Shown here: positions 6,463 to 16,048 of the stretch, piece after piece
Position numbering within the stretch: the first letter of the stretch is position 1
Layout: each line of letters opens with the position of its first letter
Source: an uncultured Desulfobacterales bacterium
Lineage (GTDB): Bacteria > Desulfobacterota > Desulfobacteria > Desulfobacterales > G020354645
Assembly: GCA_947259865.1 (NCBI GenBank)
Contig: CAMYNZ010000081.1
Coordinates: forward strand, 1 to 22,479
Direction of reading: 5' to 3'
Length of the DNA: 22,479 bases
Translations under genes and position numbers: made by a program
Notes under the pieces: generated by a model
What the model was told of the DNA's origin: nothing
Databases searched by the model: none
Seen by the model: only the letters and a program-made list of their open reading frames with translations

Positions 6463-8216
6463 TGGTCGAGTGGATCCATCCAGGTGTAATAATTTTTCTC
6501 GGCGGGTTCCTCATCCCATTTATTAAGCCGAAAAAATTAAAACAGGCATACTTTCTGTTGCTGCCCATAGCCGGGTTGATAATCCTCATCTTTACCTCCC
6601 TGGGCGCATTTGGCGCCATACCCCCATGGCCTCAGTCCCTCCACAAATTTAATATTCCCTTTTTGAAATACACCCTTACCCTGGCTCGCATAAATAAACT
6701 GAGTATGCTTTTCGCCTATGTATATGTCATTGCGGCCTTTTGCATGAACCTTTATGCCTTGAAAGCCAAAAGCGATTGGGAACATGTTGCCGCCATGATT
6801 TATGTCGGCAGCGCCTTGGGGGCGGTCTTTGCCGGAGATTTTTTCACGCTGTTTTTTTTCCTTGAAATTATGTCCTGGGCACCTTTTTTTCTCCTCATGT
6901 TTAGAGGAACAAAAAGGTCCATGGGAGCGGCCATCCGCTATATCTTGTGGCATCATTTCAGCGGGGTATGCGTGTTGGCCGGGATTCTGATGCACGTCCA
7001 TCAGACGGGTTCCATTGAATTTACCCACATGCCCTGGGGCTGGGGGGGGCAATATCTGGGATACAACCTTATGCTCCTGGGCTTTATTGTAAATGCTGCC
7101 ACAGCTCCCTTCCATTCATGGCTGGCGGATACGTATTCTGAAGCCAGTCCCAGCGGTTCCATATATATGACCGCCTATACGACCAAGACCGCGGTATTCT
7201 GTTTGATTATCACTTTTTCAGGCACCGAGCTTTTAATGTGGATGGGTACAATAACCGCCTTGTTTGCGGTGATTATGGCGGTATTGGAGACTGACGGCAG
7301 ACGGATGCTCTCCTACCACATCATTTCTCAGGTCGGCTACATGGTGGCCGGGGCAGGAATAGGAACCGCAATGGCAATTAACGGAGCCGCCGCCCACGCC
7401 TTTTGTCATATCATTTACAAGGCATTGCTCTACATGGGGGCAGGCTGTCCCCTTTTGGTGGTAGGTACGTCTAAATTTAATAAATTAGGCGGCTTGTATA
7501 AATATATGCCTTTTTCTTTTTGGTTGACGATAATCGGCGGTCTTTCGATTTCGGGCTCTCCGATTTTCAGCGGTTTTATCAGCAAGACGATGACGATAGA
7601 AGCTGCTGAGTTAATCCATAGGCCCATTATATTCTTAATGCTTGAAGGCGCTTCAATTGGAACTTTCCTTTCTACCACTCTGAAACTGCCCTGGAACATC
7701 TGGCTGCAGGGAAAGTCTGAACCCCCCACAGAAATAAGAAACAAATTAAAAGATTCAGCCGTAAACACACCGCTGCATATGTTAATAGCGATGGGCATAT
7801 TAGCATTTTTGTGCCTTTTACTGGGGGTATATCCAAATGTGCTCTATCAGATGCTTCCCTATCCGGTTGAGTTCGTGCCTTATACCGCTACGCGCGTCTT
7901 TTCGATAATCCAGTTGTTCATATTTACCTTTTTGGGATTTTGGATTCTAAGAAAAATGTTACACGGGCACCAAACTTATACACTCGATACTGACTGGTTT
8001 GTGAGGATTCCCGGCACGTGGTTTTTACAATTCTGCAAAGGGCCACTGATAAGCCTGGGGACGATGCTTGACCGCAATATTTTGAATTTGACCCATTCGA
8101 TTGTCGCTTCCATCAGAAATCCGAGACTCGAATCTACAATGACACCGAGGGCCATCGGTCTTGGCATTTTTATAATCCTTGCCCTTTTTTCGCTTTTTCT
8201 GGTTACGAATATTTAA
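6462..8216 (+). CDS. Third, divergent NuoL/MrpD-like antiporter subunit
   Basis: A 584-residue polytopic membrane protein of the proton-conducting transporter family. Glu135 (FFTLFFFLEIMSWAPFF) and Lys242 (TAYTTKTAVFCLIITF) are kept, but the TM7 lysine seen in the two neighbouring paralogues falls on Asn211 (IVNAATAPFHSWLADTYSEA). The loop after it (ASPSGSIYMTAY) also departs from the usual APT/SPVSA form. A C-terminal extension of about 100 residues adds a helix near 487-505, a hydrophilic loop and a final helix near 565-582. The ATG overlaps the preceding stop, and AAGGAG lies at 6450-6455. It may be a structural or altered-coupling subunit. It is the last gene of the operon; I see no strong terminator after it. 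Confidence 0.85.
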   Translation: MVEWIHPGVIIFLGGFLIPFIKPKKLKQAYFLLLPIAGLIILIFTSLGAFGAIPPWPQSLHKFNIPFLKYTLTLARINKLSMLFAYVYVIAAFCMNLYALKAKSDWEHVAAMIYVGSALGAVFAGDFFTLFFFLEIMSWAPFFLLMFRGTKRSMGAAIRYILWHHFSGVCVLAGILMHVHQTGSIEFTHMPWGWGGQYLGYNLMLLGFIVNAATAPFHSWLADTYSEASPSGSIYMTAYTTKTAVFCLIITFSGTELLMWMGTITALFAVIMAVLETDGRRMLSYHIISQVGYMVAGAGIGTAMAINGAAAHAFCHIIYKALLYMGAGCPLLVVGTSKFNKLGGLYKYMPFSFWLTIIGGLSISGSPIFSGFISKTMTIEAAELIHRPIIFLMLEGASIGTFLSTTLKLPWNIWLQGKSEPPTEIRNKLKDSAVNTPLHMLIAMGILAFLCLLLGVYPNVLYQMLPYPVEFVPYTATRVFSIIQLFIFTFLGFWILRKMLHGHQTYTLDTDWFVRIPGTWFLQFCKGPLISLGTMLDRNILNLTHSIVASIRNPRLESTMTPRAIGLGIFIILALFSLFLVTNI

Positions 8217-8434
8217 ATTCTTCCTGTTGGAAACTAACCGGCCTGCATTCCCAGACCCAATGAGCTAAGAGGATTCAGGCAGGCAGGTATCGTGATGGCC
8301 AATAAAAGCTTGAATCATTCTCACGATTGCACCGGCTTGTGGCAATATATTTTTGAGCATCGCTCTAATGAACCGCTATTGACATTACGGGAATGATGTT
8401 CTATCTATGAAAATTTTTAAAAAGGAGACATATT
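8217..8434. other. Intergenic leader upstream of metK with several small inverted repeats
   Basis: A 218-bp gap with short symmetric pairs: GCCTGC 8241-8246 with GCAGGC 8279-8284, ATCGTGA 8289-8295 with TCACGAT 8321-8327 (perfect, 25-nt loop), and ATTGC 8326-8330 with GCAAT 8342-8346. These could be an upstream terminator or a structured leader. I looked for the cores of the known SAM and SAH riboswitches and did not recognise any. The likely promoter lies downstream of these pairs. Confidence 0.35.
8379..8407 (+). promoter_or_regulatory. Candidate sigma70 promoter for metK
   Basis: TTGACA at 8379-8384 is a perfect -35 box, and 17 bp later TATCTA at 8402-8407 is a weak -10 (3 of 6 matches). 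The metK ATG follows at 8435 behind a strong AAAGGAG ribosome site at 8421-8427. The -10 is the weak point of this call. Confidence 0.4.
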
Positions 8435-10832
<2,398 letters not shown>

Positions 10833-10852
10833 GGGAGTGTTTGCATTCAAAA

Positions 10853-10870
10853 CCGTCAGTACCCTGACGG
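10853..10870 (+). terminator. Short hairpin after ahcY, possible weak terminator
   Basis: CCGTCAG/CTGACGG forms a perfect 7-bp stem with a 4-nt loop starting 20 bp after the ahcY stop. No T-run follows, so intrinsic termination is unproven. Confidence 0.35.
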
Positions 10871-10911
10871 CGGCGCAGAGGACTTGCTCATTATGCTCAC
10901 AGGAGAGAGTG

Positions 10912-11135
10912 TGCTAAAGTTGGAAGTGAACTAAAGTGCCTAAAGCCCGCCCTGGTGCGACTCGTTTTTGTATGGTTATTCGGGGCAGGTATTACCAAAA
11001 TCCGGGCATTGGGGGTAAAATGCATCGGTGATCGGTCTGGGCCAGGGTTAATGAATTCTGTCATTTTTATAATTGATGGAGCGAAGTGACACCTTAACTT
11101 TAGGCACTTCGAACTTTAGTGCATTTTAGGCACTT
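10912..11135. repeat. Imperfect inverted-repeat element (CTAAAGT/GCCTAAAG arms)
   Basis: The 375-bp gap between ahcY and the minus-strand gene is largely filled by this element. The left arm, 10912-10945, contains CTAAAGTTGGAAGTG and GTGCCTAAAG. The right arm, 11098-11135, is its imperfect complement (CTTTAGGCACTTCGAACTTTAG, then TTTTAGGCACTT). The motif TTTAGGCACTT also occurs twice within the right arm. About 150 bp of unremarkable sequence separates the arms and has no credible gene. It resembles a small non-autonomous repeat or a decayed MITE. Confidence 0.55.
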
Positions 11136-11207
11136 ACCTTTGTCGTTATCACCTGCTCAACCATAGTTTTTTAAGAGGCGGCGGATCTACCGGATACAAT
11201 ATTGATA

Positions 11208-12128
11208 TCAATCCACCGATGGGTCGACCACGATTAGCACACGGCATTCTTTTAGAAATAAAAGATGTTCCGATGAGCTTAATAGTTTGGCAGCGTTGGT
11301 ATTGCTGATGATAATGTCGGAATGACCGGGTTCGGAAGTGCGCAGTCCCTTGACGATCAGCGGATGGTGGCCGACCCTCTGGTTATTGCGAGATGCTTTA
11401 ATATCGACCGAATAGACGCCTGTTCCCCGTTGCACGGCAAACTCACGGCTCACAAATGCGGCCCCAAAAACCTCCTGTCCATTCTCATCAAGCAAACGGG
11501 GCACCAGAGCGGGTTTCAGGACAATGCCTCTGGCGTCTATTACCAAACCCGTAAAGGTCTCGGGGGCAAATGATTCACCCGCTGGCTGAATGGACGATTT
11601 TCTGACTTTGCGCACAGGTTTTACGGATTCTATTTGCTGAATCTCCCGTGGCAGAACCAATTGCGATAAGCCGCCGTAAAGCCCCATCTGCATATGGACC
11701 TCCACGGTGCCATCGGCCCGGTATTTTCTCAATTTTTCGATTTCCGGGGTCTTAAATACCATTTCGTTTATTTTGGCTGAGATGGAATAGTTCGTGTCCG
11801 CAATAGTTGCGACGTCCCTTTGCGAATCAATCCGGATATTTCTCACAATGGAAATGAGATGACGCCTGGCATTTTTTTTGGCGTGATACAATGCCTTTAT
11901 ATTGGCATCCAGTTGTTGGGCTGATCCGGTTTCATCCGGTTTCCCTATCCCGACGGCCTGAATAATCCCAAGGGTCCAGTTAATACGACCGTTTGTTTTT
12001 TGTTCGATCAAGGGTAAAAGTTCGCCGCAATGACCGGCAACCGATACGGTTATGAAGGCTGTACAAACCATAGCGGTTATTGAAATACCCTTTATTGCGG
12101 CCCTTAATTGTTGCAATAAATTGAACAT
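11208..12128 (-). CDS. Exported protein with possible LPP20-like region, function unknown
   Basis: A 306-residue protein with an N-terminal signal-like segment (basic residues, then ISITAMVCTAFITVSVAG, about 15-32), so it is likely periplasmic or outer-membrane associated. Cys34 is not in a convincing lipobox. Residues about 48-115 (IIQAVGIGKPDE..., many Ala/Lys/Arg helix residues) recall the LPP20/FlgT-like domain. A later segment, FTGLVIDARGIVLKPALVPR, near 195-215, is strongly patterned. The start has only a weak ribosome site. It is transcribed away from the aldolase operon, from the shared 224-bp divergent region. The domain match is tentative and I cannot assign a role. Confidence 0.6.
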   Translation of the reverse strand: MFNLLQQLRAAIKGISITAMVCTAFITVSVAGHCGELLPLIEQKTNGRINWTLGIIQAVGIGKPDETGSAQQLDANIKALYHAKKNARRHLISIVRNIRIDSQRDVATIADTNYSISAKINEMVFKTPEIEKLRKYRADGTVEVHMQMGLYGGLSQLVLPREIQQIESVKPVRKVRKSSIQPAGESFAPETFTGLVIDARGIVLKPALVPRLLDENGQEVFGAAFVSREFAVQRGTGVYSVDIKASRNNQRVGHHPLIVKGLRTSEPGHSDIIISNTNAAKLLSSSEHLLFLKECRVLIVVDPSVD

Positions 12129-12249
12129 CTTTTGATCATCATACAGTTTCAGTTAAAAGCGATGAATGCCATTCGACGCCAACCACCAGCCGGTTTGTGG
12201 GTCAAGAATTGAACAATTCCATCCGGGTCCGAATATTTATCTAATCTTG

Positions 12250-12277
12250 TTGACCTTTTTATTCTCTATATTGTAAA
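12250..12277 (+). promoter_or_regulatory. Possible promoter for the aldolase operon
   Basis: TTGACC at 12250-12255 and TGTAAA at 12272-12277 (16-bp spacer) sit in an A+T-rich divergent intergenic region, 76 bp before the ATG at 12353. The gene itself has a strong AAAAGGAGG ribosome site. The -10 match is modest. Confidence 0.3.
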
Positions 12278-12352
12278 TCTTGCATAAGTCAATAAGACTT
12301 AATGATTAAACCTAAATAAACATCAACAAAATTCCAAAAGGAGGATTTACTA

Positions 12353-13144
12353 ATGGATTGGGGAATGAAAAATCGTTTGGGGCGACTTATCCAATCAGAC
12401 GGGCACTGCATGTTTTTGCCAATTGATCACGGGTACTTTCAAGGACCTACATCCAGGCTTGAAAAACCGGGCGAAACCATTCGCCCTTTGATTCCATATG
12501 CCGACGGGCTCTTTGTAACCCGAGGTGTGCTTCGGTCTTGTGTAGATCCGGCCAACAGCCCGCCGGTCATCTTGAGAGTGTCCGGCGGCACCAGTATTAT
12601 CGGAAAAGATCTGGCCCATGAAGCCCTGACCACATCGGTCCAGGAAGCTGTACGTCTCAATGCAGCCGCAGTCGGCATGTCGATCTTTGTAGGCAGCGAT
12701 TATGAATATGACTCATTGGTAAATCTGGGAAAATTGGTGGATGACTGTGAAAGCAACGGAATTCCGGTCATGGCCGTCACAGCGGTGGGCAAAGAGTTAG
12801 AAAAAAGGGATGCACGCTATCTGGGTTTGTGCTGTCGAATTGCTGCTGAATTTGGCGCAAAAGTGGTAAAAACATACTGGTGTGAAGATTTTGATAAAGT
12901 TACCAATGGATGCCCGGTCCCGATTGTGATGGCAGGGGGACCCAAATGTGAAACCGAATCGGAAGCGTTTGAATTTGTCCACGATGGCATGCAAAAAGGG
13001 GCTATTGGGGTGAACCTTGGTAGAAACATCTGGCAGCATGCCTATCCGGTGCCTATGATGAAGTCACTGCGCGCCATTATCCATGAACAGGCTACGGTAA
13101 AAGATGCCCAAAGCATTTTCGACGATGAAAAGAAAAATTATTAG
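12353..13144 (+). CDS. LsrF-like Schiff-base (class I/DeoC-type) aldolase or thiolase
   Basis: A 263-residue cytosolic TIM-barrel enzyme closely patterned on E. coli LsrF: DWGMKNRLGR (2-11), DHGYFQGPT (25-33), TRGVLRS (56-62), VVKTYW with the probable Schiff-base Lys173, CPVPIVMAGG and GVNLGRNIWQ. LsrF transfers acetyl from phospho-AI-2 breakdown products to CoA; relatives are fructose-bisphosphate or transaldol-type aldolases. The N-terminus is about 30 residues shorter than LsrF, and AAAAGGAGG before the ATG supports this start. No lsrK, lsrR or lsr transporter lies nearby. With the aldolase/dehydrogenase gene 5 bp downstream, the substrate is more likely another phosphorylated keto-sugar; this is inference. 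Confidence 0.82.
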   Translation: MDWGMKNRLGRLIQSDGHCMFLPIDHGYFQGPTSRLEKPGETIRPLIPYADGLFVTRGVLRSCVDPANSPPVILRVSGGTSIIGKDLAHEALTTSVQEAVRLNAAAVGMSIFVGSDYEYDSLVNLGKLVDDCESNGIPVMAVTAVGKELEKRDARYLGLCCRIAAEFGAKVVKTYWCEDFDKVTNGCPVPIVMAGGPKCETESEAFEFVHDGMQKGAIGVNLGRNIWQHAYPVPMMKSLRAIIHEQATVKDAQSIFDDEKKNY

Positions 13145-13149
13145 CCGCT

Positions 13150-15258
13150 ATGAAAAATCTTTTTAAAAAGGGGGATTCAGAAAGTTTCATTGCCAAATAT
13201 GCAGCTTTTCCGAGAGATCTGGCCCTGCGTAGCTATACAACACGTCTGATCGGCAAAAATCCTAAGCTGGTTCTTCACGGGGGCGGCAACACTTCCGTAA
13301 AGCTAACGCTCAAAAATATCGTTGGTGAGCAAATTGATGGTTTGTTTGTAAAGGGCAGCGGCCGGGATCTGGCCGCCATTGAGCCTGATGGTTTTGCGGG
13401 ACTGGATCTGAATCAACTTCGAAAGTTGGGCAATCTAAAATCGCTTTCGGACGAAGAGATGATCAATCAGTTGGATGTACACCGAATTTACAGTCAGTCC
13501 CCCTATCCGTCTGTTGAGACCCTGCTGCATGCTTTTTTGCCCCATAAATACATCGACCATACCCACGCCGACAGTATCCTCATTTTGACCCATCTTGAAA
13601 ACGGTGACGATCTTGTCAGAAAAGTGCTGGGTCGCAAAATCGCAGTGGTTCCCTATACCCGGTCCGGACTTCCGCTGGCAAAGGCGGTCAGGGCTCGGTA
13701 TGAAAAACAGACCGACGTTGAAGCTATCATCGTCCTGCAGCACGGGATATTCACATTTGCACAGGATGCAAAAACCGCTTATGATCACATGATCCATTTT
13801 GCGACCCGGGCAGAGACATATGTTGAAGCCAGGGCCAAAACCAGATTGAGGACCATGCCCCGCAAAAAAAGTGGGCCCCCGGCAAAGGTCCTGTCCGCCA
13901 GGACTCGATGTGCCCAGATAATTCGCGGCGTCTGCGCCCATCCGGGATCTGACGGCAGGTTAAAGCGGTTTATTGTTGCAACGCGCAGCTCTGCGGAATT
14001 GCTGAAGGCCTCTCTTTCCCGGCAGGCCCCGTCTTTGTGCAGCTCAGGGGTACTTACGCCCGACCACGCCATTCGTACTAAAAACACCTTTGCCTACATT
14101 GAATCTGTTCTGGAAAACGATGACGATCTCAAACAAATCGTTAATACCTCTGTTGAAAATTTTATCAGAGAGTATCATCACTATTTTCAGAAGCAAACCC
14201 GATCAAAAAAAACCAAATATACGATTCTGGACCCCTGCCCGCTGGTCTTTTTGGTAGCCGGTTTGGGACTTTTTGCCATCGGAACCAGCCCAAATGCAGC
14301 GGCCATCGCAGCCGACATCGGGGAGCACACGATGGCTGCCAAACTCCGGGCAAACGCCATCGGCAGATATAAGCCGATATCATTGTCCCATGTCTTTGAC
14401 ATGGAATACTGGAACCTGCAGCAACAAAAATTGGATCGATCCGCCCCACTTCCGCTTCAGGGTCAGGTAGCATTAATCACCGGTGGGGGCGGTGCTATCG
14501 GATTCGGTATTGCAGACCGCCTGCTGGCTGCCGGCGCGGTCGTTGCGATATCGGATATCGACCGGCCCCGTTTACAAAAAGCCACCGCCCTTCTCACGCA
14601 ACAATATGACAGCACCCGGGTACATCCGCTCACATTGGATGTCACCGATATTAAAGCCGTGGAAAAGGCATATATCGGAATATGCCGCCAGTGGGGGGGC
14701 ATTGATATTGTGGTGCCCAACGCCGGGGTAGCCCACGTTGCTAAAATCCAGGACCTGAATCCGGATAAATTCGATCAGGTTCTGGCAGTCAATCTGAAAG
14801 GAACCTTTAATGTTATCAAAGCGGCGATCCCTGTTTTGACACGGCAGGGGACCGGCGGAAATATCATCGTCATCAGCTCTAAAAACGTATTCGATCCGGG
14901 GGCGGCATTCGGTGCCTACAGCGCGTCAAAAGCGGCTGCGCATCAGATGGCCAAAATCGCAGCTATGGAACTGGCCGAAATCGGTGTGCGGGTCAATATG
15001 ATCAACCCGGACGCTATATTTGGCGATAATACCATAGGCTCGAAGTTGTGGGAACTTGTGGGTCCGCAACGTATGAAGTCCCGGGGGCTTGATGCCGAAG
15101 GTTTGAAGGAGTATTACCGCCAGAGAAGCCTTCTAAAGATACCGGTATTGGCCGAACACGTCGGCAATGCGGTCGTTTTCTTTGCCAGTGAGTTAACGCC
15201 GACCACCGGTGCAACCCTTCCGGTGGATAGTGGCAACCCGGCTGCGTTTCCAAGATAA
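13150..15258 (+). CDS. Bifunctional class II aldolase / short-chain dehydrogenase (RhaEW-like)
   Basis: A 702-residue fusion. Residues about 20-430 form a class II aldolase/adducin domain: phosphate-binding HGGGNTSVK (43-51), a likely catalytic Glu123, and Zn ligands His137 and His139 (DHTHAD) and His198 (LQHGIFTF). Residues about 436-702 form a Rossmann short-chain dehydrogenase: TGGGGAIGFGIA (444-455), NAGVAH, and the catalytic Ser near 576 with Tyr590 and Lys594 (YSASK). Total length matches bifunctional rhamnulose-1-phosphate aldolase/lactaldehyde dehydrogenase enzymes, which yield DHAP and then oxidise the aldehyde. No rhamnose kinase or isomerase is present, so the true sugar is open. 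It lies 5 bp after the LsrF-like gene and 11 bp before the VOC gene. Confidence 0.88.
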   Translation: MKNLFKKGDSESFIAKYAAFPRDLALRSYTTRLIGKNPKLVLHGGGNTSVKLTLKNIVGEQIDGLFVKGSGRDLAAIEPDGFAGLDLNQLRKLGNLKSLSDEEMINQLDVHRIYSQSPYPSVETLLHAFLPHKYIDHTHADSILILTHLENGDDLVRKVLGRKIAVVPYTRSGLPLAKAVRARYEKQTDVEAIIVLQHGIFTFAQDAKTAYDHMIHFATRAETYVEARAKTRLRTMPRKKSGPPAKVLSARTRCAQIIRGVCAHPGSDGRLKRFIVATRSSAELLKASLSRQAPSLCSSGVLTPDHAIRTKNTFAYIESVLENDDDLKQIVNTSVENFIREYHHYFQKQTRSKKTKYTILDPCPLVFLVAGLGLFAIGTSPNAAAIAADIGEHTMAAKLRANAIGRYKPISLSHVFDMEYWNLQQQKLDRSAPLPLQGQVALITGGGGAIGFGIADRLLAAGAVVAISDIDRPRLQKATALLTQQYDSTRVHPLTLDVTDIKAVEKAYIGICRQWGGIDIVVPNAGVAHVAKIQDLNPDKFDQVLAVNLKGTFNVIKAAIPVLTRQGTGGNIIVISSKNVFDPGAAFGAYSASKAAAHQMAKIAAMELAEIGVRVNMINPDAIFGDNTIGSKLWELVGPQRMKSRGLDAEGLKEYYRQRSLLKIPVLAEHVGNAVVFFASELTPTTGATLPVDSGNPAAFPR

Positions 15259-15269
15259 AGGAGAAAAAT

Positions 15270-15662
15270 ATGCTGCTGAAACACGTAGCGCTGGTTTGCA
15301 GTTCTGAAAATAGCAGTGATAAATTCTACAGAGATCTTCTGGGGTTGGAAAAGAAGGATACGAAAGTTCTTTCAAAAACACTCAGCCGGCAGATTTTCAA
15401 TCGGAATGCCGAATATGAAATTATCAATTACGTGGGGGGGGAAGTTCACTTTGAAATCTTTCTGGAAAAACAGGATGTTGCAACATTAACCAGAATCGAG
15501 CATACCTGCCTTGAAGTGGATGATCTATCGGAATTTCTCAAAAGGTGTCACCGCTTGGGCAGCCATACCCGACAAATTCCCAAGGAAAACGGCGTTATCA
15601 CATTTATCACGGATTTTGACGGCAACCTATTTGAAATAAAAGAAAGAATCCGTCACTCTTAG
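15270..15662 (+). CDS. VOC-superfamily (glyoxalase/epimerase-like) metalloprotein
   Basis: A 130-residue protein with the two beta-alpha-beta-beta-beta halves of the vicinal-oxygen-chelate fold. His5 (LKHVALV), Glu62 (HFEIFLE), His78 (RIEHTCLEV) and Glu122 (DGNLFEIKE) are placed as the four metal ligands of glyoxalase I/methylmalonyl-CoA epimerase-type enzymes, so it is probably an active isomerase or lyase. The start has a clear AAAGGAG site. As the last gene of the aldolase operon it may handle an aldehyde or keto intermediate, such as a methylglyoxal- or lactaldehyde-like product; the substrate is not readable. Confidence 0.8.
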   Translation: MLLKHVALVCSSENSSDKFYRDLLGLEKKDTKVLSKTLSRQIFNRNAEYEIINYVGGEVHFEIFLEKQDVATLTRIEHTCLEVDDLSEFLKRCHRLGSHTRQIPKENGVITFITDFDGNLFEIKERIRHS

Positions 15663-15701
15663 CTGCTCTAATTCATTAATCGTTGACGTTTTTTATAGAT
15701 T

Positions 15702-15990
15702 TTTTCACCGCCCGCTTCGCTCGAGCCGCAGAGGATGCAGAGGGTAATTTTCTTTTTGCTTTCTGCTGAGAGGGCAGAAAGCAAAAACCCGCAACCCTGC
15801 GGGTTTTTTGTCGGTCTTGAATAAATGCGCAGTTTACGCCTTAACATCACCTCACCGCGAAGCGGCTGATGGTTTTCATTTGCCGTCCTCTCAGCGGCAA
15901 ATGAAAAAACAAACAATCTCTGCGCTCTCTGCGCCCCCGCCCGCCTCGCCTGAGCGGCTCGCGATGGCGGGCAGGTCTGCGGTGAAAATA
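15702..15990. repeat. Composite inverted-repeat element with complementary hairpin loops
   Basis: It fills most of the 386-bp gap between convergent genes. Outer arms: TTTTCACCGC... followed by CCGCAGAGGATGCAGAG (15702-15742), and at the right CTCTGCGCTCTCTGCG...CTGCGGTGAAAA (15918-15988). Each arm is broken by extra GC-rich sequence near the same site (about 15712-15726; about 15934-15976, with a CCCGCC/GGCGGG pair). Inside are a perfect 14-bp hairpin (15753-15766/15774-15787, loop TGAGAGG) and a perfect 13-bp hairpin (15873-15885/15895-15907, loop TCCTCTCAG). The two loop regions share eight complementary bases (15766-15773 and 15887-15894). A CCGC/GCGG mini-hairpin is at 15855-15865. Open frames across it are non-genic. 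Confidence 0.75.
15783..15809. terminator. Bidirectional Rho-independent terminator
   Basis: AAAAACCCGCA, loop ACCC, TGCGGGTTTTTT: an 11-bp stem with A-run and T-run flanks, so it can stop transcription from both the VOC gene (ending 15662) and the convergent NAD kinase gene (ending 16049). Its left arm overlaps the 3' side of the 15753-15787 hairpin, so the two folds compete. Confidence 0.8.
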
Positions 15991-16048
15991 AACCAGGATA
16001 CCTAATCGTATTGAAGAATATATGTACTAACCTACAAGCCTATCGCCT

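Noticed and set aside
15..8216. Membrane-bound hydrogenase operon
   Set aside because: Only the antiporter-like membrane subunits are present; no NiFe large or small subunit motifs or ferredoxin subunits occur in the window.
8217..8434. SAM or SAH riboswitch upstream of metK
   Set aside because: Inverted repeats exist, but I could not match them to the conserved cores of known SAM or SAH riboswitches. A covariance-model search with the Rfam SAM and SAH families would decide.
11322..11573. Plus-strand open frame of 83 codons opposite the exported protein gene
   Set aside because: It lies wholly antisense to a gene with a signal peptide and coherent composition, has no ribosome site, and its protein looks random.
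12353..13144. True AI-2 (lsr) degradation gene lsrF
   Set aside because: The protein resembles LsrF, but lsrK, lsrG, lsrR and the transporter are absent, so I did not assign the gene symbol.
15668..16005. Open frames on both strands across the 15.7-16.0 kb gap
   Set aside because: They run through perfect hairpins and a terminator, have low-complexity products and no start signals; they come from repeat DNA.
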